Below, piece after piece: positions 25,163 through 33,773 of a DNA stretch of 64,000 bases; positions within the stretch are counted from its first letter, which is position 1, and the number at the start of each line of letters is the position of its first letter. The notes under the pieces are model-generated. The model was not told the DNA's origin, ran no database searches, and saw nothing but the letters and a program-made list of their open reading frames with translations. Where the stretch lies: contig CAADVD010000016.1 in assembly GCA_900752435.1 (NCBI GenBank), positions 1 to 64,000 of the forward strand, given 5' to 3'. The position numbers were made by a program, and so were the translations under genes. The stretch comes from Oscillospiraceae bacterium (GTDB lineage: Bacteria > Bacillota > Clostridia > Oscillospirales > Ruminococcaceae).

Positions 25163-25304
25163 CCGGTATTGTGCGTAAATTTCACTTGAAGGAAGGAGGA
25201 TTTCCGCAGAGGGCTAAGTCTCTTTCTTTGTATTTTGCAATTTTTAGACATCATGCGAAATTCAAACATAACGATATGACCGCACATCTGCGGAATGTCT
25301 TGCT

Positions 25305-26069
25305 ATGAAAAAAACAATGAGCAAGCAGAGATACATTATAAACGCAATCAGTGTCTTTGTCGTAATCTTAATCGCCTGGATTGCCATCACTGAACTTGGA
25401 CTTGTAAAGCCTGTTATTTTACCGAAACCAATTGATGTAGCCAAATATATTTATGAAGCATTCCGATACAACAACTTGATTACCGATGTCGGAATCAGCG
25501 TCAGCAGAATTTTGTTGGGATTTTTGCTTTCAGCTGTCGTCGGAGTTCCACTGGGCATGCTCGCAGGAACCTCCAAAACGTTTGACAGCCTTTTGCGTCC
25601 CATTTGTGAATTTATGCGATACATTCCTGTCCCGACCCTGGTTCCTTTGGTAATGGTTTGGGTTGGCATCGGAGAGAACGCCAAGATTGCCGTTCTCTTT
25701 CTCGGCTGCGTGTTCCAACTGCTCCTGATGGTTGCCGACGATGCGGCCGCTGTCAGCGATGATTTAATCAACGCCGGTGCAACACTGGGTGCGACCAGAT
25801 TACAGCAGCTGACGAAAATTCTGCTTCCGGCCGTCATGCCGCGCATCATGGAAAATCTCAGAATGACCATCGGCTGGGCATGGACCTACCTCACTCTGGC
25901 TGAGCTGTTTGCAACCGAATCCGGCTTGGGATACCGAATCTTAAAAGCACAGCGCTTTATGCAGACGGATGCGATTTTCGGTCTCATTCTCACCATCGGC
26001 GCACTGGGCCTCATCACCGATCGCCTCTTCATACTTTTTAATCGAAAAGTATTCCATTGGGCAGAATGA
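25305..26069 (+). CDS. NitT/TauT-type ABC transporter permease (system 2)
   Basis: A 254-residue membrane protein with about six helices and the EAA loop (NAGATLGATRLQQLTKILLP). It probably works with the system 2 binding protein (20308-21342) and the ATPase downstream. The ribosome site is weak, and a CCGCA/TGCGG hairpin lies just before the start, while GGAAGGAGG occurs 110 bases upstream without a start codon. Translation could therefore be regulated or start at the second ATG. Confidence 0.9.
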   Translation: MKKTMSKQRYIINAISVFVVILIAWIAITELGLVKPVILPKPIDVAKYIYEAFRYNNLITDVGISVSRILLGFLLSAVVGVPLGMLAGTSKTFDSLLRPICEFMRYIPVPTLVPLVMVWVGIGENAKIAVLFLGCVFQLLLMVADDAAAVSDDLINAGATLGATRLQQLTKILLPAVMPRIMENLRMTIGWAWTYLTLAELFATESGLGYRILKAQRFMQTDAIFGLILTIGALGLITDRLFILFNRKVFHWAE

Positions 26070-26085
26070 CAGAGAGGTGAATGAA

Positions 26086-26925
26086 ATGAATAAAAAAACA
26101 AAACATCAAAACGCCGCGCTCACATCGGATGGAATCATTGAAGCGAAGCTGGCAACTCATAAAATTGAAGCCTCCGGCGTGGACAAAGTTTATAAAGGAA
26201 GAAAAAAAGAAATTGTGGCCATGAAAGACTGCAATTTGGAAATTCTGCAAAACGAATTTGTCTGCATTGTCGGTCCATCCGGCTGTGGTAAATCCACACT
26301 TCTTCGGATGTTAGCCGGACTGGACTTTCCAACCAGCGGCCAAATCATCATTGACGATAGTCCTGTGACCGGCCCCGGCCGTGACCGCGGCATGGTCTTT
26401 CAGTCTTACACGCTGTTTCCTTGGAAAACAGTAGAGAAAAACATTAAGTTTGGTCTTCAACTCAACAAAGTGCCTGCGGAAGAACAAGAACGGATTACCG
26501 ACAAATATTTGAATATGATCGGGCTGAAAGAATTCCGCAACAGCTACCCCAAAGAGCTGTCCGGCGGTATGAAACAGCGAGTTGCCATTGCGCGCTCACT
26601 TGCCAACAATCCGGAAGTTCTTTTGATGGACGAGCCGTTCGGCGCTCTTGATCCCCAAACCAAATCCTCCATGCAGCTGATGCTCCGCCGTATATGGCAG
26701 GAGGAAAAACCGACGATCTGTTTCGTTACGCATGACATTGAGGAAGCGGTTTTTCTCGCCACTAAAATCTATGTGATGTCCGCAAGACCGGGCACAGTAA
26801 AAGAGGTGGTCAACGATTTTCTGCCTTACGACAGAACATTGGAATTGAAAGATACACAGGAATTCATTCAGCTCAGACGTCATGTTTCCAGCCTGCTGGA
26901 TACCCAACAGATTACGGACGGCTGA
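26086..26925 (+). CDS. NitT/TauT-type ABC transporter ATPase (system 2)
   Basis: A 279-residue ATPase with an N-terminal extension of about 25 residues, Walker A GPSGCGKST, signature LSGGMKQR, Walker B LLMDEPFGALD and VTHDIEEA. The start at 26086 follows GAGAGGTGA and leaves 16 bases after the permease stop. Its stop overlaps the MATE start (TGATG). Confidence 0.92.
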   Translation: MNKKTKHQNAALTSDGIIEAKLATHKIEASGVDKVYKGRKKEIVAMKDCNLEILQNEFVCIVGPSGCGKSTLLRMLAGLDFPTSGQIIIDDSPVTGPGRDRGMVFQSYTLFPWKTVEKNIKFGLQLNKVPAEEQERITDKYLNMIGLKEFRNSYPKELSGGMKQRVAIARSLANNPEVLLMDEPFGALDPQTKSSMQLMLRRIWQEEKPTICFVTHDIEEAVFLATKIYVMSARPGTVKEVVNDFLPYDRTLELKDTQEFIQLRRHVSSLLDTQQITDG

Positions 26926-28289
26926 TGCCTATGAGTGAATCAAAAAGCATCAATATGATTGAGGGAAGCCCTTCAAAAGCGCTGATTGCCTTTTCCGTAC
27001 CGCTTATTTTATCCAACCTTTTTCAACAACTGTACAATACCATGGATACCATCATTGTTGGAAAGTTCAACGGAAATGAGGCGCTTGCTTCCATCGGCGT
27101 TTCTTTTGCGGTAACCATGGTTCTGATTGCCTTTGCCACTGGAACAGGCATCGGCTGTTCGGTTCTAATATCCAGACTGTACGGATCTGGAGACCGAAGC
27201 GGCGTCAAAACAGCGGCTTCCACGGTTTTGATTTTTTCAGCGGCTTTTTCGCTCCTGCTGGGCATTATGGGGTACGTTTGCAGTACCCCATTGCTCGTTG
27301 CTCTGCAAACACCGGCCAACATTCTAAATTCCGCATCCGGGTACTTAAAAATCTACTCCTGCGGAATGCCGTTTCTCTTTCTATACAATGTCCAGTCATC
27401 CATTTTCAATGCCTTGGGAGATTCCAAAACACCGCTTAAATTGTTGATGCTTTCGTCCATGCTCAACATTGCATTGGATTTGCTTTTCGTAGGCAAGTTC
27501 GGTCTGGGAGTCAACGGGGCGGCTTGGGCGACACTCATCGCACAGGGCTTTTCGGCCATGGTGTCCCTTTCAATTTTAATTCATCGGCTATATTTTTCTG
27601 AGCAGGAAAGGTTGCCTTTCAAGCTGTTCTCCATCCATACACTCAAGCAAATGTCCGGCTATGCGGCTTCCTCCGTGATTCAGCAATCCATCGTTTCCAT
27701 CGGAATGCTTTTGGTGCAATCCGTGGTCAATCGTTTTGGCGCTGAAGTATTGGCAGGCTACACAGCCGCTTCCAAAATCGACGCCTTTGCCATTATGCCG
27801 TTTATTGCCTGCGGAAATGCGATGTCCACCTTTACGGCACAAAATATAGGAGCAGGCCGCCCGGAACGGGTTCGGCAAGGCTATCGAGCCAGTCTCTTAC
27901 TCTGTACTGCAATCAGCGCAGCAGAACTTGTTATCATTTTGCTGTTCAAAAATCAATTTTTGGCTCTATTCCTGGACAATGCAGCCGCATCGTCTATTGC
28001 ATACGAAACTGGTTTGCTCTATCTGACTTCCCTTGCATTTTGCTATATTCTGATGGGCGTGCGCTCCAGCTTTGACGGCATGCTTCGCGGCATGGGAATG
28101 CTAAAAATATTTCTTGCAGGAAACCTGCTCAATCTTGCTTTCCGCGTTGCATTTTCCTTTGTCATGGCACCTGTCATTGGCGTAAGCGCTGTTTGGCTGT
28201 CGATGCCGGTTGGATGGCTCATTAACTTTCTATTTGGAATTACCGCAAAAAGGACTTGTGACAAAAAAACAACTGCCTTCAATAAATAA
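26925..28289 (+). CDS. MATE-family efflux transporter
   Basis: A 454-residue protein with about twelve hydrophobic helices. The N-terminus has PLILSNLFQQLYNTMDTIIV, the family signature, and the two halves are similar. MATE proteins export organic cations and drugs using Na+ or H+ gradients. Translational overlap with the ATPase gene ties it to the importer operon, so it may expel a cationic by-product or excess substrate. Confidence 0.9.
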   Translation: MPMSESKSINMIEGSPSKALIAFSVPLILSNLFQQLYNTMDTIIVGKFNGNEALASIGVSFAVTMVLIAFATGTGIGCSVLISRLYGSGDRSGVKTAASTVLIFSAAFSLLLGIMGYVCSTPLLVALQTPANILNSASGYLKIYSCGMPFLFLYNVQSSIFNALGDSKTPLKLLMLSSMLNIALDLLFVGKFGLGVNGAAWATLIAQGFSAMVSLSILIHRLYFSEQERLPFKLFSIHTLKQMSGYAASSVIQQSIVSIGMLLVQSVVNRFGAEVLAGYTAASKIDAFAIMPFIACGNAMSTFTAQNIGAGRPERVRQGYRASLLLCTAISAAELVIILLFKNQFLALFLDNAAASSIAYETGLLYLTSLAFCYILMGVRSSFDGMLRGMGMLKIFLAGNLLNLAFRVAFSFVMAPVIGVSAVWLSMPVGWLINFLFGITAKRTCDKKTTAFNK

Positions 28290-28292
28290 CCT

Positions 28293-28340
28293 GGCACTAT
28301 ATCAGTTATGCAGAATACTGATATAGTGCCTGTCTTTTTT
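28293..28340 (+). terminator. Terminator of the PII/ABC/MATE operon
   Basis: A perfect 14-bp stem GGCACTATATCAGT/ACTGATATAGTGCC followed by a T-rich tail. Confidence 0.9.
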
Positions 28341-28429
28341 GCAAAAATTTTTGTCAAAAGAAAAGCATCGATAAAGAAATAAACTTCTTTATCGATGCTT
28401 TCACGAAACGTGCTTACACAAGCACAAAC

Positions 28430-28503
28430 TGGAGGCGCCACCCAGATTCGAACTGGGGGTGAAGGTGTTGCAGACCTCTGCCTTACCACTTGGCTATGGC
28501 GCC
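28430..28503 (-). tRNA. tRNA-Cys (GCA), CCA encoded
   Basis: A 74-nt cloverleaf with acceptor stem GGCGCC/GGCGCC, T-loop GTTCGAATC and anticodon GCA in CTGCAAC. CCA is encoded. Confidence 0.95.
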
Positions 28504-28505
28504 GT

Positions 28506-28581
28506 TGGAGCGGATTACGAGGCTCGAACTCGCTACCTCCACCTTGGCAAGGTGGCGCTCTACCAGATGAGCTAAATCCGC
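28506..28581 (-). tRNA. tRNA-Gly (GCC), CCA encoded
   Basis: A 76-nt cloverleaf with acceptor GCGGATT/AATCCGC, T-loop GTTCGAGCC and anticodon GCC in TTGCCAA. It is two bases upstream of tRNA-Cys and co-transcribed with it. Confidence 0.95.
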
Positions 28582-28846
28582 ATGTTCTATTGTATGCCAC
28601 TTTCTCAAAAAAGATTCCAACATTTTCAGATGTTCAAAGCTTTCGGTTAAAGGGATCTTTTTAACTTTTTGTATCCCCTGCCTCAGCGACGAGTATTATT
28701 CTATCACATACCGAAAGCTTTGTCAATACTTTTTCTGAATTATTTTTTAAATTCCGTCCATGCCGTCACGCAGTGACTGCCCTTACGTTGCTCAAAATTT
28801 TTGCAATCAACCACAATTAGGGAGAAAGAAACAAAATGAAATGAAT
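28582..28846. other. Intergenic region upstream of the tRNA pair
   Basis: The stretch holds the tRNA promoter (28698-28726) and a leader of about 110 bases. No gene, repeat or clear terminator for the fic gene was seen. Confidence 0.6.
28698..28726 (-). promoter_or_regulatory. Promoter of the tRNA-Gly/tRNA-Cys unit
   Basis: Minus strand: -35 box TTGACA (28721-28726), 17-base spacer, -10 box TAGAAT (28698-28703). Confidence 0.75.
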
Positions 28847-29455
28847 CTATTTAAGATTTTCTGCCTTAAATACGTTATACCCCTCATAATAATAGCTTGC
28901 GTCTACCCCTTTCATGTATACTTCACGGTCGTTTATCTTATCTGTCAATGCCGACTTTAAAAGGAATTTGATTTCAACATCTTTGATAGGGCTTCTTTCC
29001 ATTGCAAGAAGATAATCTTCTTTATCTACACGACTCCAATCGATCACTTGCTTTAGCTCTTTTTTTAAAATTGCATCCAACCAAATCCTTGTGCTCCTGC
29101 CATTGCCCTCTCTGAATGGATGTGCCACATTCATTTCAACATACTTTTCAATAATTTGATCAAATGTTGACTGCGGCATTTTTTCAATATTCGCCAGAGC
29201 CGCTTCGAGGTACATGACAGAAGCAAAGCGAAAATTTCCCTTTGCCATATTTACATCGCGTATTTTTCCAGCAAAATCATAAATTTCACCAAATAGATAC
29301 TCATGTATGGAAGATAATCCCTTAAATGTTCCAACTTCAAAGGTATCCAATAACCCAGTTTCAAACAATTCCATCGCTTTAATTTTACTAATTTTTTCTT
29401 CCATTCGAGCAAGTTCAGAAGAATCGGCAATGCCCAGTTTGTTTTCTAACGTCAT
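28847..29455 (-). CDS. fic: Class III Fic-domain AMP-transferase
   Basis: A 202-residue Fic protein with the catalytic motif HPFREGNGRSTR (His112) and the upstream flap region GNFRFASVMYLE. Near the C-terminus is the inhibitory motif SYYYEG (Ser187-Glu191-Gly192), which blocks ATP gamma-phosphate binding in class III Fic proteins. Sequence from about residue 55 to the end runs very close to Neisseria NmFic. Such enzymes AMPylate themselves and target proteins when the inhibitory helix is released. No separate antitoxin is adjacent, as expected for class III. It is 6 bases after hslO, with RBS AAAGGT. Confidence 0.9.
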   Translation of the reverse strand: MTLENKLGIADSSELARMEEKISKIKAMELFETGLLDTFEVGTFKGLSSIHEYLFGEIYDFAGKIRDVNMAKGNFRFASVMYLEAALANIEKMPQSTFDQIIEKYVEMNVAHPFREGNGRSTRIWLDAILKKELKQVIDWSRVDKEDYLLAMERSPIKDVEIKFLLKSALTDKINDREVYMKGVDASYYYEGYNVFKAENLK

Positions 29456-29461
29456 AGTACT

Positions 29462-30343
29462 TTACCTTTTTGCCCGTTCAATCAGCCGCAAAATATCCTG
29501 TTCTCCAAACTGATATTTCCGGTCACAGAACTGACAGTTCACCTCAATGCCCTTCTGCTCATCGTACAGCGACTGCAGCTCCTTGCGTCCAATGCTCAGC
29601 AATGCTGTTTCCACGCGTTCCCGACTGCAATCACAAGCATAAGCCGCATCAAACGTATCCAATACATTTGGCTCCAGTCCAGCCAACAGCTTTTCGCACA
29701 CCTGCTCCGGCGTCATACCGCCCGCAAACATCGACGATACCGGCGGCATGGTTTTCAAGTTGGCCTCCAGCACATCGATGCAGGACTCATCCGCAAATGG
29801 CAGCAGCTGTACCAAATAGCCGCCGGCCGCGCGCACCGTTAAGTTGGCGTTCACCAATACCCCCAGTCCGCACACCGTCGGCGTCTGCTCACTGGTTGCG
29901 TAATAATGCGTAATGTCCTCCGCGATTTCACCCGTTTGAATCGGCACCTGCCCCACATAGGGCTCTTTCAAGCCGATATCCTTAATCACACTCAGCACAC
30001 CGTCTTTGCCAACAGCGCCACCCACATCCAGCTTGCCCATGCGGTTGAGCGGAATCTCCACAATCGGATGCTCCACATACGACTTCACATTGCCCCGGCT
30101 GTCCGCCACAGCCAATAACGTTCCCGCCGGACCGCCGCCGTTGATGCGCAGTGTCAGCTTGTCCTCGCTGTTTTTGAGCATCGCGCCCATCATGGAAGCC
30201 GCAATCGTCAACCGACCCAAACCGGCTGTAATCACCGCTGAGGTATTGTGAATCTGTTCGACGCGCGATACCATATCCGTTGCGTTGACAGCGCACGCCA
30301 TCACCGAACCGTCCGCTGAAATTGACCGTACCATTTTTCCCAT
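29462..30343 (-). CDS. hslO: Redox-activated chaperone Hsp33
   Basis: A 293-residue protein with the Hsp33 N-terminal core (RSISADGSVMACAVNATD, RINGGGPAGTLLAVAD) and the C-terminal zinc/redox cysteines CDC and CQFC. Oxidative unfolding of the cysteine domain activates it as a holdase. It follows the methyltransferase gene by 5 bases. Confidence 0.95.
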   Translation of the reverse strand: MGKMVRSISADGSVMACAVNATDMVSRVEQIHNTSAVITAGLGRLTIAASMMGAMLKNSEDKLTLRINGGGPAGTLLAVADSRGNVKSYVEHPIVEIPLNRMGKLDVGGAVGKDGVLSVIKDIGLKEPYVGQVPIQTGEIAEDITHYYATSEQTPTVCGLGVLVNANLTVRAAGGYLVQLLPFADESCIDVLEANLKTMPPVSSMFAGGMTPEQVCEKLLAGLEPNVLDTFDAAYACDCSRERVETALLSIGRKELQSLYDEQKGIEVNCQFCDRKYQFGEQDILRLIERAKR

Positions 30344-30348
30344 GCTGT

Positions 30349-31143
30349 TTATTCCTTTCCCAATTCCTCTGATTCTGTGGGCGCCGCATTACGGCACTCC
30401 CGATTTTTTGCGACATAAATCAAGCGTTCCGACGTAGCCGTCGGCGCCTGTCTGGTATCGTCCGCATACACCGCCAGCACATCAAAGCCGGCACGCTCCA
30501 AAAAGCCCTCTATTTCTTCACGCGAGTACGCGCGTTCGCAAAAGCTCTCCTGTTCGCGGTAATAGCAGTCTGACTCCTCATCGTATTCAAACAAATCCAA
30601 ATCGATCTGCACAATATGATGATCCAGCAAACTGTTTTGCCATACACAGTATACCTCATCGCAGTCGTACACAAACGTGTTATTTCCCAACACCTGCTCG
30701 TGCTTGTAAATGGTGTTCACATCAAATAGAAGCAGTGCATCCTCGTTAAGGAACAGCGAAATTCGATCAAACACCGCCGCCAGCTCCGCCGCATCCGTGA
30801 TGTGGTTGAAACTGTCCAACGTGCAGAGCACAATGTCCACCGTACCGAACAAATCCAGCTCCTGCATCCGCTGGTGCAGATACAAAATGTCACTGCCGGA
30901 TTCCATTTTCTTCTCCATTGCGGCCGACAACATGTCTTCCGACGCATCCACACCAATCACGTCATAAGAGAGGCGTGCAAAAAACTCGCTCAAACTGCCA
31001 GTTCCACACGCCAAGTCCACCAATATTCCCGTCGTCTTGCCGTACTCCACCATCAGCTGATGAAAATACTCGCCGCGGCGCTCATAGTCCACATTACCGG
31101 TCAGCACATCGTAACAGCCGGCAAAATATTCGTAACTGCTCAC
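30349..31143 (-). CDS. Class I SAM-dependent methyltransferase
   Basis: A 264-residue Rossmann-fold methyltransferase with motif I VDLACGTGSLSEFFA and motif II VIGVDASEDML, and a downstream LCTLDSFNHI segment. The N-terminus YEYFAGCYDVLTGNVDYERR is common in clostridial members near yerC. The substrate is unknown. Its start overlaps the yerC stop. Confidence 0.88.
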   Translation of the reverse strand: MSSYEYFAGCYDVLTGNVDYERRGEYFHQLMVEYGKTTGILVDLACGTGSLSEFFARLSYDVIGVDASEDMLSAAMEKKMESGSDILYLHQRMQELDLFGTVDIVLCTLDSFNHITDAAELAAVFDRISLFLNEDALLLFDVNTIYKHEQVLGNNTFVYDCDEVYCVWQNSLLDHHIVQIDLDLFEYDEESDCYYREQESFCERAYSREEIEGFLERAGFDVLAVYADDTRQAPTATSERLIYVAKNRECRNAAPTESEELGKE

Positions 31144-31433
31144 TTATTTTGCATCCTCTTGAACACAATATCGTATCCGTCGGAACCGTAATTGAGTGAC
31201 CGATTGACGCGGCTGATGGTCGCTGTACTCGCACCGGTTTCGCTCACAATGTCACTGTATACGCGGTTTTCGCTGAGCATTTTAGCCACCTGAATCCGCT
31301 GGGACATGGCCTTCAGCTCCGGTACTGTGCAAAGATCCTCAAAAAACTGATAACACTCTTCGATGTTTTCGAGCGCCAAAATCGCCTGAAATAGAAATTC
31401 AACGTTCATTTCCTTTAATTTTTCATTCATCAT
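31140..31433 (-). CDS. yerC: YerC/YecD family TrpR-like regulator
   Basis: A 97-residue protein of the YerC group within the TrpR superfamily: MNVEFLFQAILALENIEECY, then a helix-turn-helix (VYSDIVSETGASTATISRVN). It is first in the yerC-methyltransferase-hslO-fic operon. Its ligand is unknown. Confidence 0.9.
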   Translation of the reverse strand: MMNEKLKEMNVEFLFQAILALENIEECYQFFEDLCTVPELKAMSQRIQVAKMLSENRVYSDIVSETGASTATISRVNRSLNYGSDGYDIVFKRMQNK

Positions 31434-31486
31434 AACAGCCTCAAGCTTCCGTATTGTAGTCGTAATTACTGGACTCTTTGCTATTC

Positions 31487-31515
31487 ATTTTAGCACATTA
31501 AAGCGTGATTGTAAA
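31487..31515 (-). promoter_or_regulatory. Promoter of the yerC operon
   Basis: Minus strand: -35 box TTTACA (31510-31515), 17-base spacer, -10 box TAAAAT (31487-31492). Confidence 0.7.
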
Positions 31516-31558
31516 GTTTTTTTGGAAAAAACGCTGTTTCATTCACAGGCAGTCTATT

Positions 31559-33121
31559 CTACTCTGAATACCGTGCTTGAAACGGTATCCGAATATAAAA
31601 TTCCACACCATTTTGGATGTTATGAATTCCATATTCAAATTGGCAGGAATCCAAAATCGCGCTGATTGTATATAATCCCAACCCGCTTCCGCCAGTATGA
31701 TGGCTGTGCGACTTATCCACACAATAAAAGGGTTGAAACAAATAAGGCAGATCCTCCTTCGGTATAGTGACTCCTGTATTGGCAATCGCAATCTCGATCC
31801 ACTCGTTTGTCTCTTGACTGTAAATTTGAATCTGTTCTCCCTCTGGAGAATGCACCACTGCATTTTTCATGATGTTTGCCATAACGCGAATCATTTGATT
31901 TTGGTCTGCTTTGATAACAATCGAACTTTTCATTCGATTGTCAATCTTCATACAGCGTTTTTCCGCCAAATCCTGCAAATCATCCAAAACCAGCAAAACG
32001 ATTTCGGCTAAATCACAGCACTTGTTCTTAGAGGATATACTCATATGATCCAATCTGGAAATATCCAAAAGCTCCCCGACCAACGCTTCCATCTGTTCTA
32101 ATTTTTTTAGAGAACGTGCCAGGTATTCATCTCGGTCTTGGTAAACTCCAACGTGATAAATCATCCCCTCCAAATACCCTTTTAACACCGTAATCGGCGT
32201 TTTCATCTCATGGGAAGCCATGTTAAAAAAGTCTCTTCGCTTTTTATCCAGCTCTCTTTCCTTCGCAATATCGGATTTCAGCGTTTTGTTTTTCTGCTCC
32301 AACTCCTCTAAAGAATTGGAAAGATTGATGGATAATTCGTTCAGACTTTGTCCCAGCATCCCGATTTCGTCTTTCCGCTTGGTATGGCAACGCACTTTCA
32401 AATTCATTTTTGCCATTTCCTGAGCGGATTGGTTCAAGGAGATAATCGGTCTCGCCACAACCTTAGAATAAAGAAATGCCATTGCCACACTAATCAGCAA
32501 AATAAAGGGAAGAACAATCTGAAACAATCTCCCCAAAACAACGGAGACATCCTTGATTGGTTGGTTCTCATATCGAGTGTAAACGGTATAAGTATTGCCA
32601 TCTGCAAGGGAAAGCGTTGATTTGACACATATTTGCTGTTCATCCGCACCTTCCAACGCTTGATCAATCCGAACAAGCCAACTGCTTTCATTTTGTGTTA
32701 CGATTCCGTTCGGATGCCCGGCGTTTTCATCGAGGGGAGAAAACCAGTTGGTATTATGGATTTGTTTCAGGACATACGCTTCCACCAAGCTATCTACAAC
32801 AGTATAAGTAAACGTATATGGCTCACCCTCTTTTGAATACGGAACGGCGCTGAGCAACTGCTGATCCTTAAAAATAAAAACAGTCGTATCGTTCAGCAAA
32901 CAATATTCATAAATAAGATCCGATGCTTCCTTCGTACTTTTTCCGTTCAAGTCAGCATAGAAGGCATCCATTTTCTTTTGTTCTTGCTGTGCAATATACT
33001 CCTCATATTGGGAGGGCAATGCTATCGTAATAAAGAGATAAATCAAAATAGAACAGCCCGATAACAGCAACAGCATAATCAGAAAAAACTTTTTCCCAAT
33101 GCTTTTATTGATCCGCGTCAT
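31559..33121 (-). CDS. Sensor histidine kinase
   Basis: A 520-residue kinase: membrane helix at about 10-32, extracytoplasmic domain of about 160 residues, second helix at about 200-222, HAMP, then the phospho-acceptor motif FFNMASHEMKTPITVL and an ATPase domain with N (ANIMKNAVVHS), G1 and GGSGLGLYT (G2) boxes. Its start overlaps the end of the response-regulator gene. The co-transcribed propeller/amylase protein suggests the sensed signal may relate to extracellular glycans; that is inference. Confidence 0.93.
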   Translation of the reverse strand: MTRINKSIGKKFFLIMLLLLSGCSILIYLFITIALPSQYEEYIAQQEQKKMDAFYADLNGKSTKEASDLIYEYCLLNDTTVFIFKDQQLLSAVPYSKEGEPYTFTYTVVDSLVEAYVLKQIHNTNWFSPLDENAGHPNGIVTQNESSWLVRIDQALEGADEQQICVKSTLSLADGNTYTVYTRYENQPIKDVSVVLGRLFQIVLPFILLISVAMAFLYSKVVARPIISLNQSAQEMAKMNLKVRCHTKRKDEIGMLGQSLNELSINLSNSLEELEQKNKTLKSDIAKERELDKKRRDFFNMASHEMKTPITVLKGYLEGMIYHVGVYQDRDEYLARSLKKLEQMEALVGELLDISRLDHMSISSKNKCCDLAEIVLLVLDDLQDLAEKRCMKIDNRMKSSIVIKADQNQMIRVMANIMKNAVVHSPEGEQIQIYSQETNEWIEIAIANTGVTIPKEDLPYLFQPFYCVDKSHSHHTGGSGLGLYTISAILDSCQFEYGIHNIQNGVEFYIRIPFQARYSE

Positions 33122-33773
33122 CCAAACGATACCCCCGTCCCCGTATGGTCACAATGGAATCGGTCATCAGCTTTTTTCTGAGGTTCTTGATGTGTGTATC
33201 CACGATTCGTTCGTCACCGTAATAGTCATACTTCCATATTTGATTTAAAAGCTGCTGTCTGGTTACAACCTCGCCTTTATGCCGGATAAAATACACCAGC
33301 ATTTCGTATTCCTTATTGGTCAACGCCACTGTGTCACCCAATACGCTCACCTGCATACACTTCAAATCAACCGTAATTCTGCCATGATGCAAGAAATTGT
33401 CTTCTTCTGCATTTGCTTTACGCAGAACGTTTTCAATTCTCTTCAGCAAAATCCGCATCGAAAATGGTTTTGTCACATAATCATCCACGCGCAGATCAAA
33501 TCCTCGAACTTGCTCTTCTTCGCCTGCCAGCGCAGTCAACAGAATAATGGGAATTTCCGATTCTTTGCGCACGATTTCGACCATCGTGAATCCATCGATC
33601 TTCGGCATCATGACGTCAATAAGCAACAAATGAAATTTGTGTCGATGGAACAGCTCAACCCCTTCTAAGCCATTGTCAGCCGTCAATACTTCATAGCCCG
33701 CCGCCGTTAAAAACTCTAGTAGAATATCACGAATTTCTTCTTCGTCTTCCACTACCAAGATGTGTTTTTTCAT
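33105..33773 (-). CDS. OmpR-family response regulator
   Basis: A 222-residue regulator with acidic pocket VVEDEEE, phospho-acceptor Asp in LLIDVMMPK, switch residues in LLTALAG, the conserved Lys in VTKPF, and a C-terminal winged helix (TNKEYEMLVYFIRHKGEVV, DTHIKNLRKKL). It overlaps both neighbours by a few bases, marking a tight three-gene operon. Confidence 0.95.
   Translation of the reverse strand: MKKHILVVEDEEEIRDILLEFLTAAGYEVLTADNGLEGVELFHRHKFHLLLIDVMMPKIDGFTMVEIVRKESEIPIILLTALAGEEEQVRGFDLRVDDYVTKPFSMRILLKRIENVLRKANAEEDNFLHHGRITVDLKCMQVSVLGDTVALTNKEYEMLVYFIRHKGEVVTRQQLLNQIWKYDYYGDERIVDTHIKNLRKKLMTDSIVTIRGRGYRLDDADQ

Noticed and set aside
28043..28600. 185-codon minus-strand frame across the MATE 3' end and tRNAs
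   Set aside because: It overlaps two tRNA genes and an intrinsic terminator.
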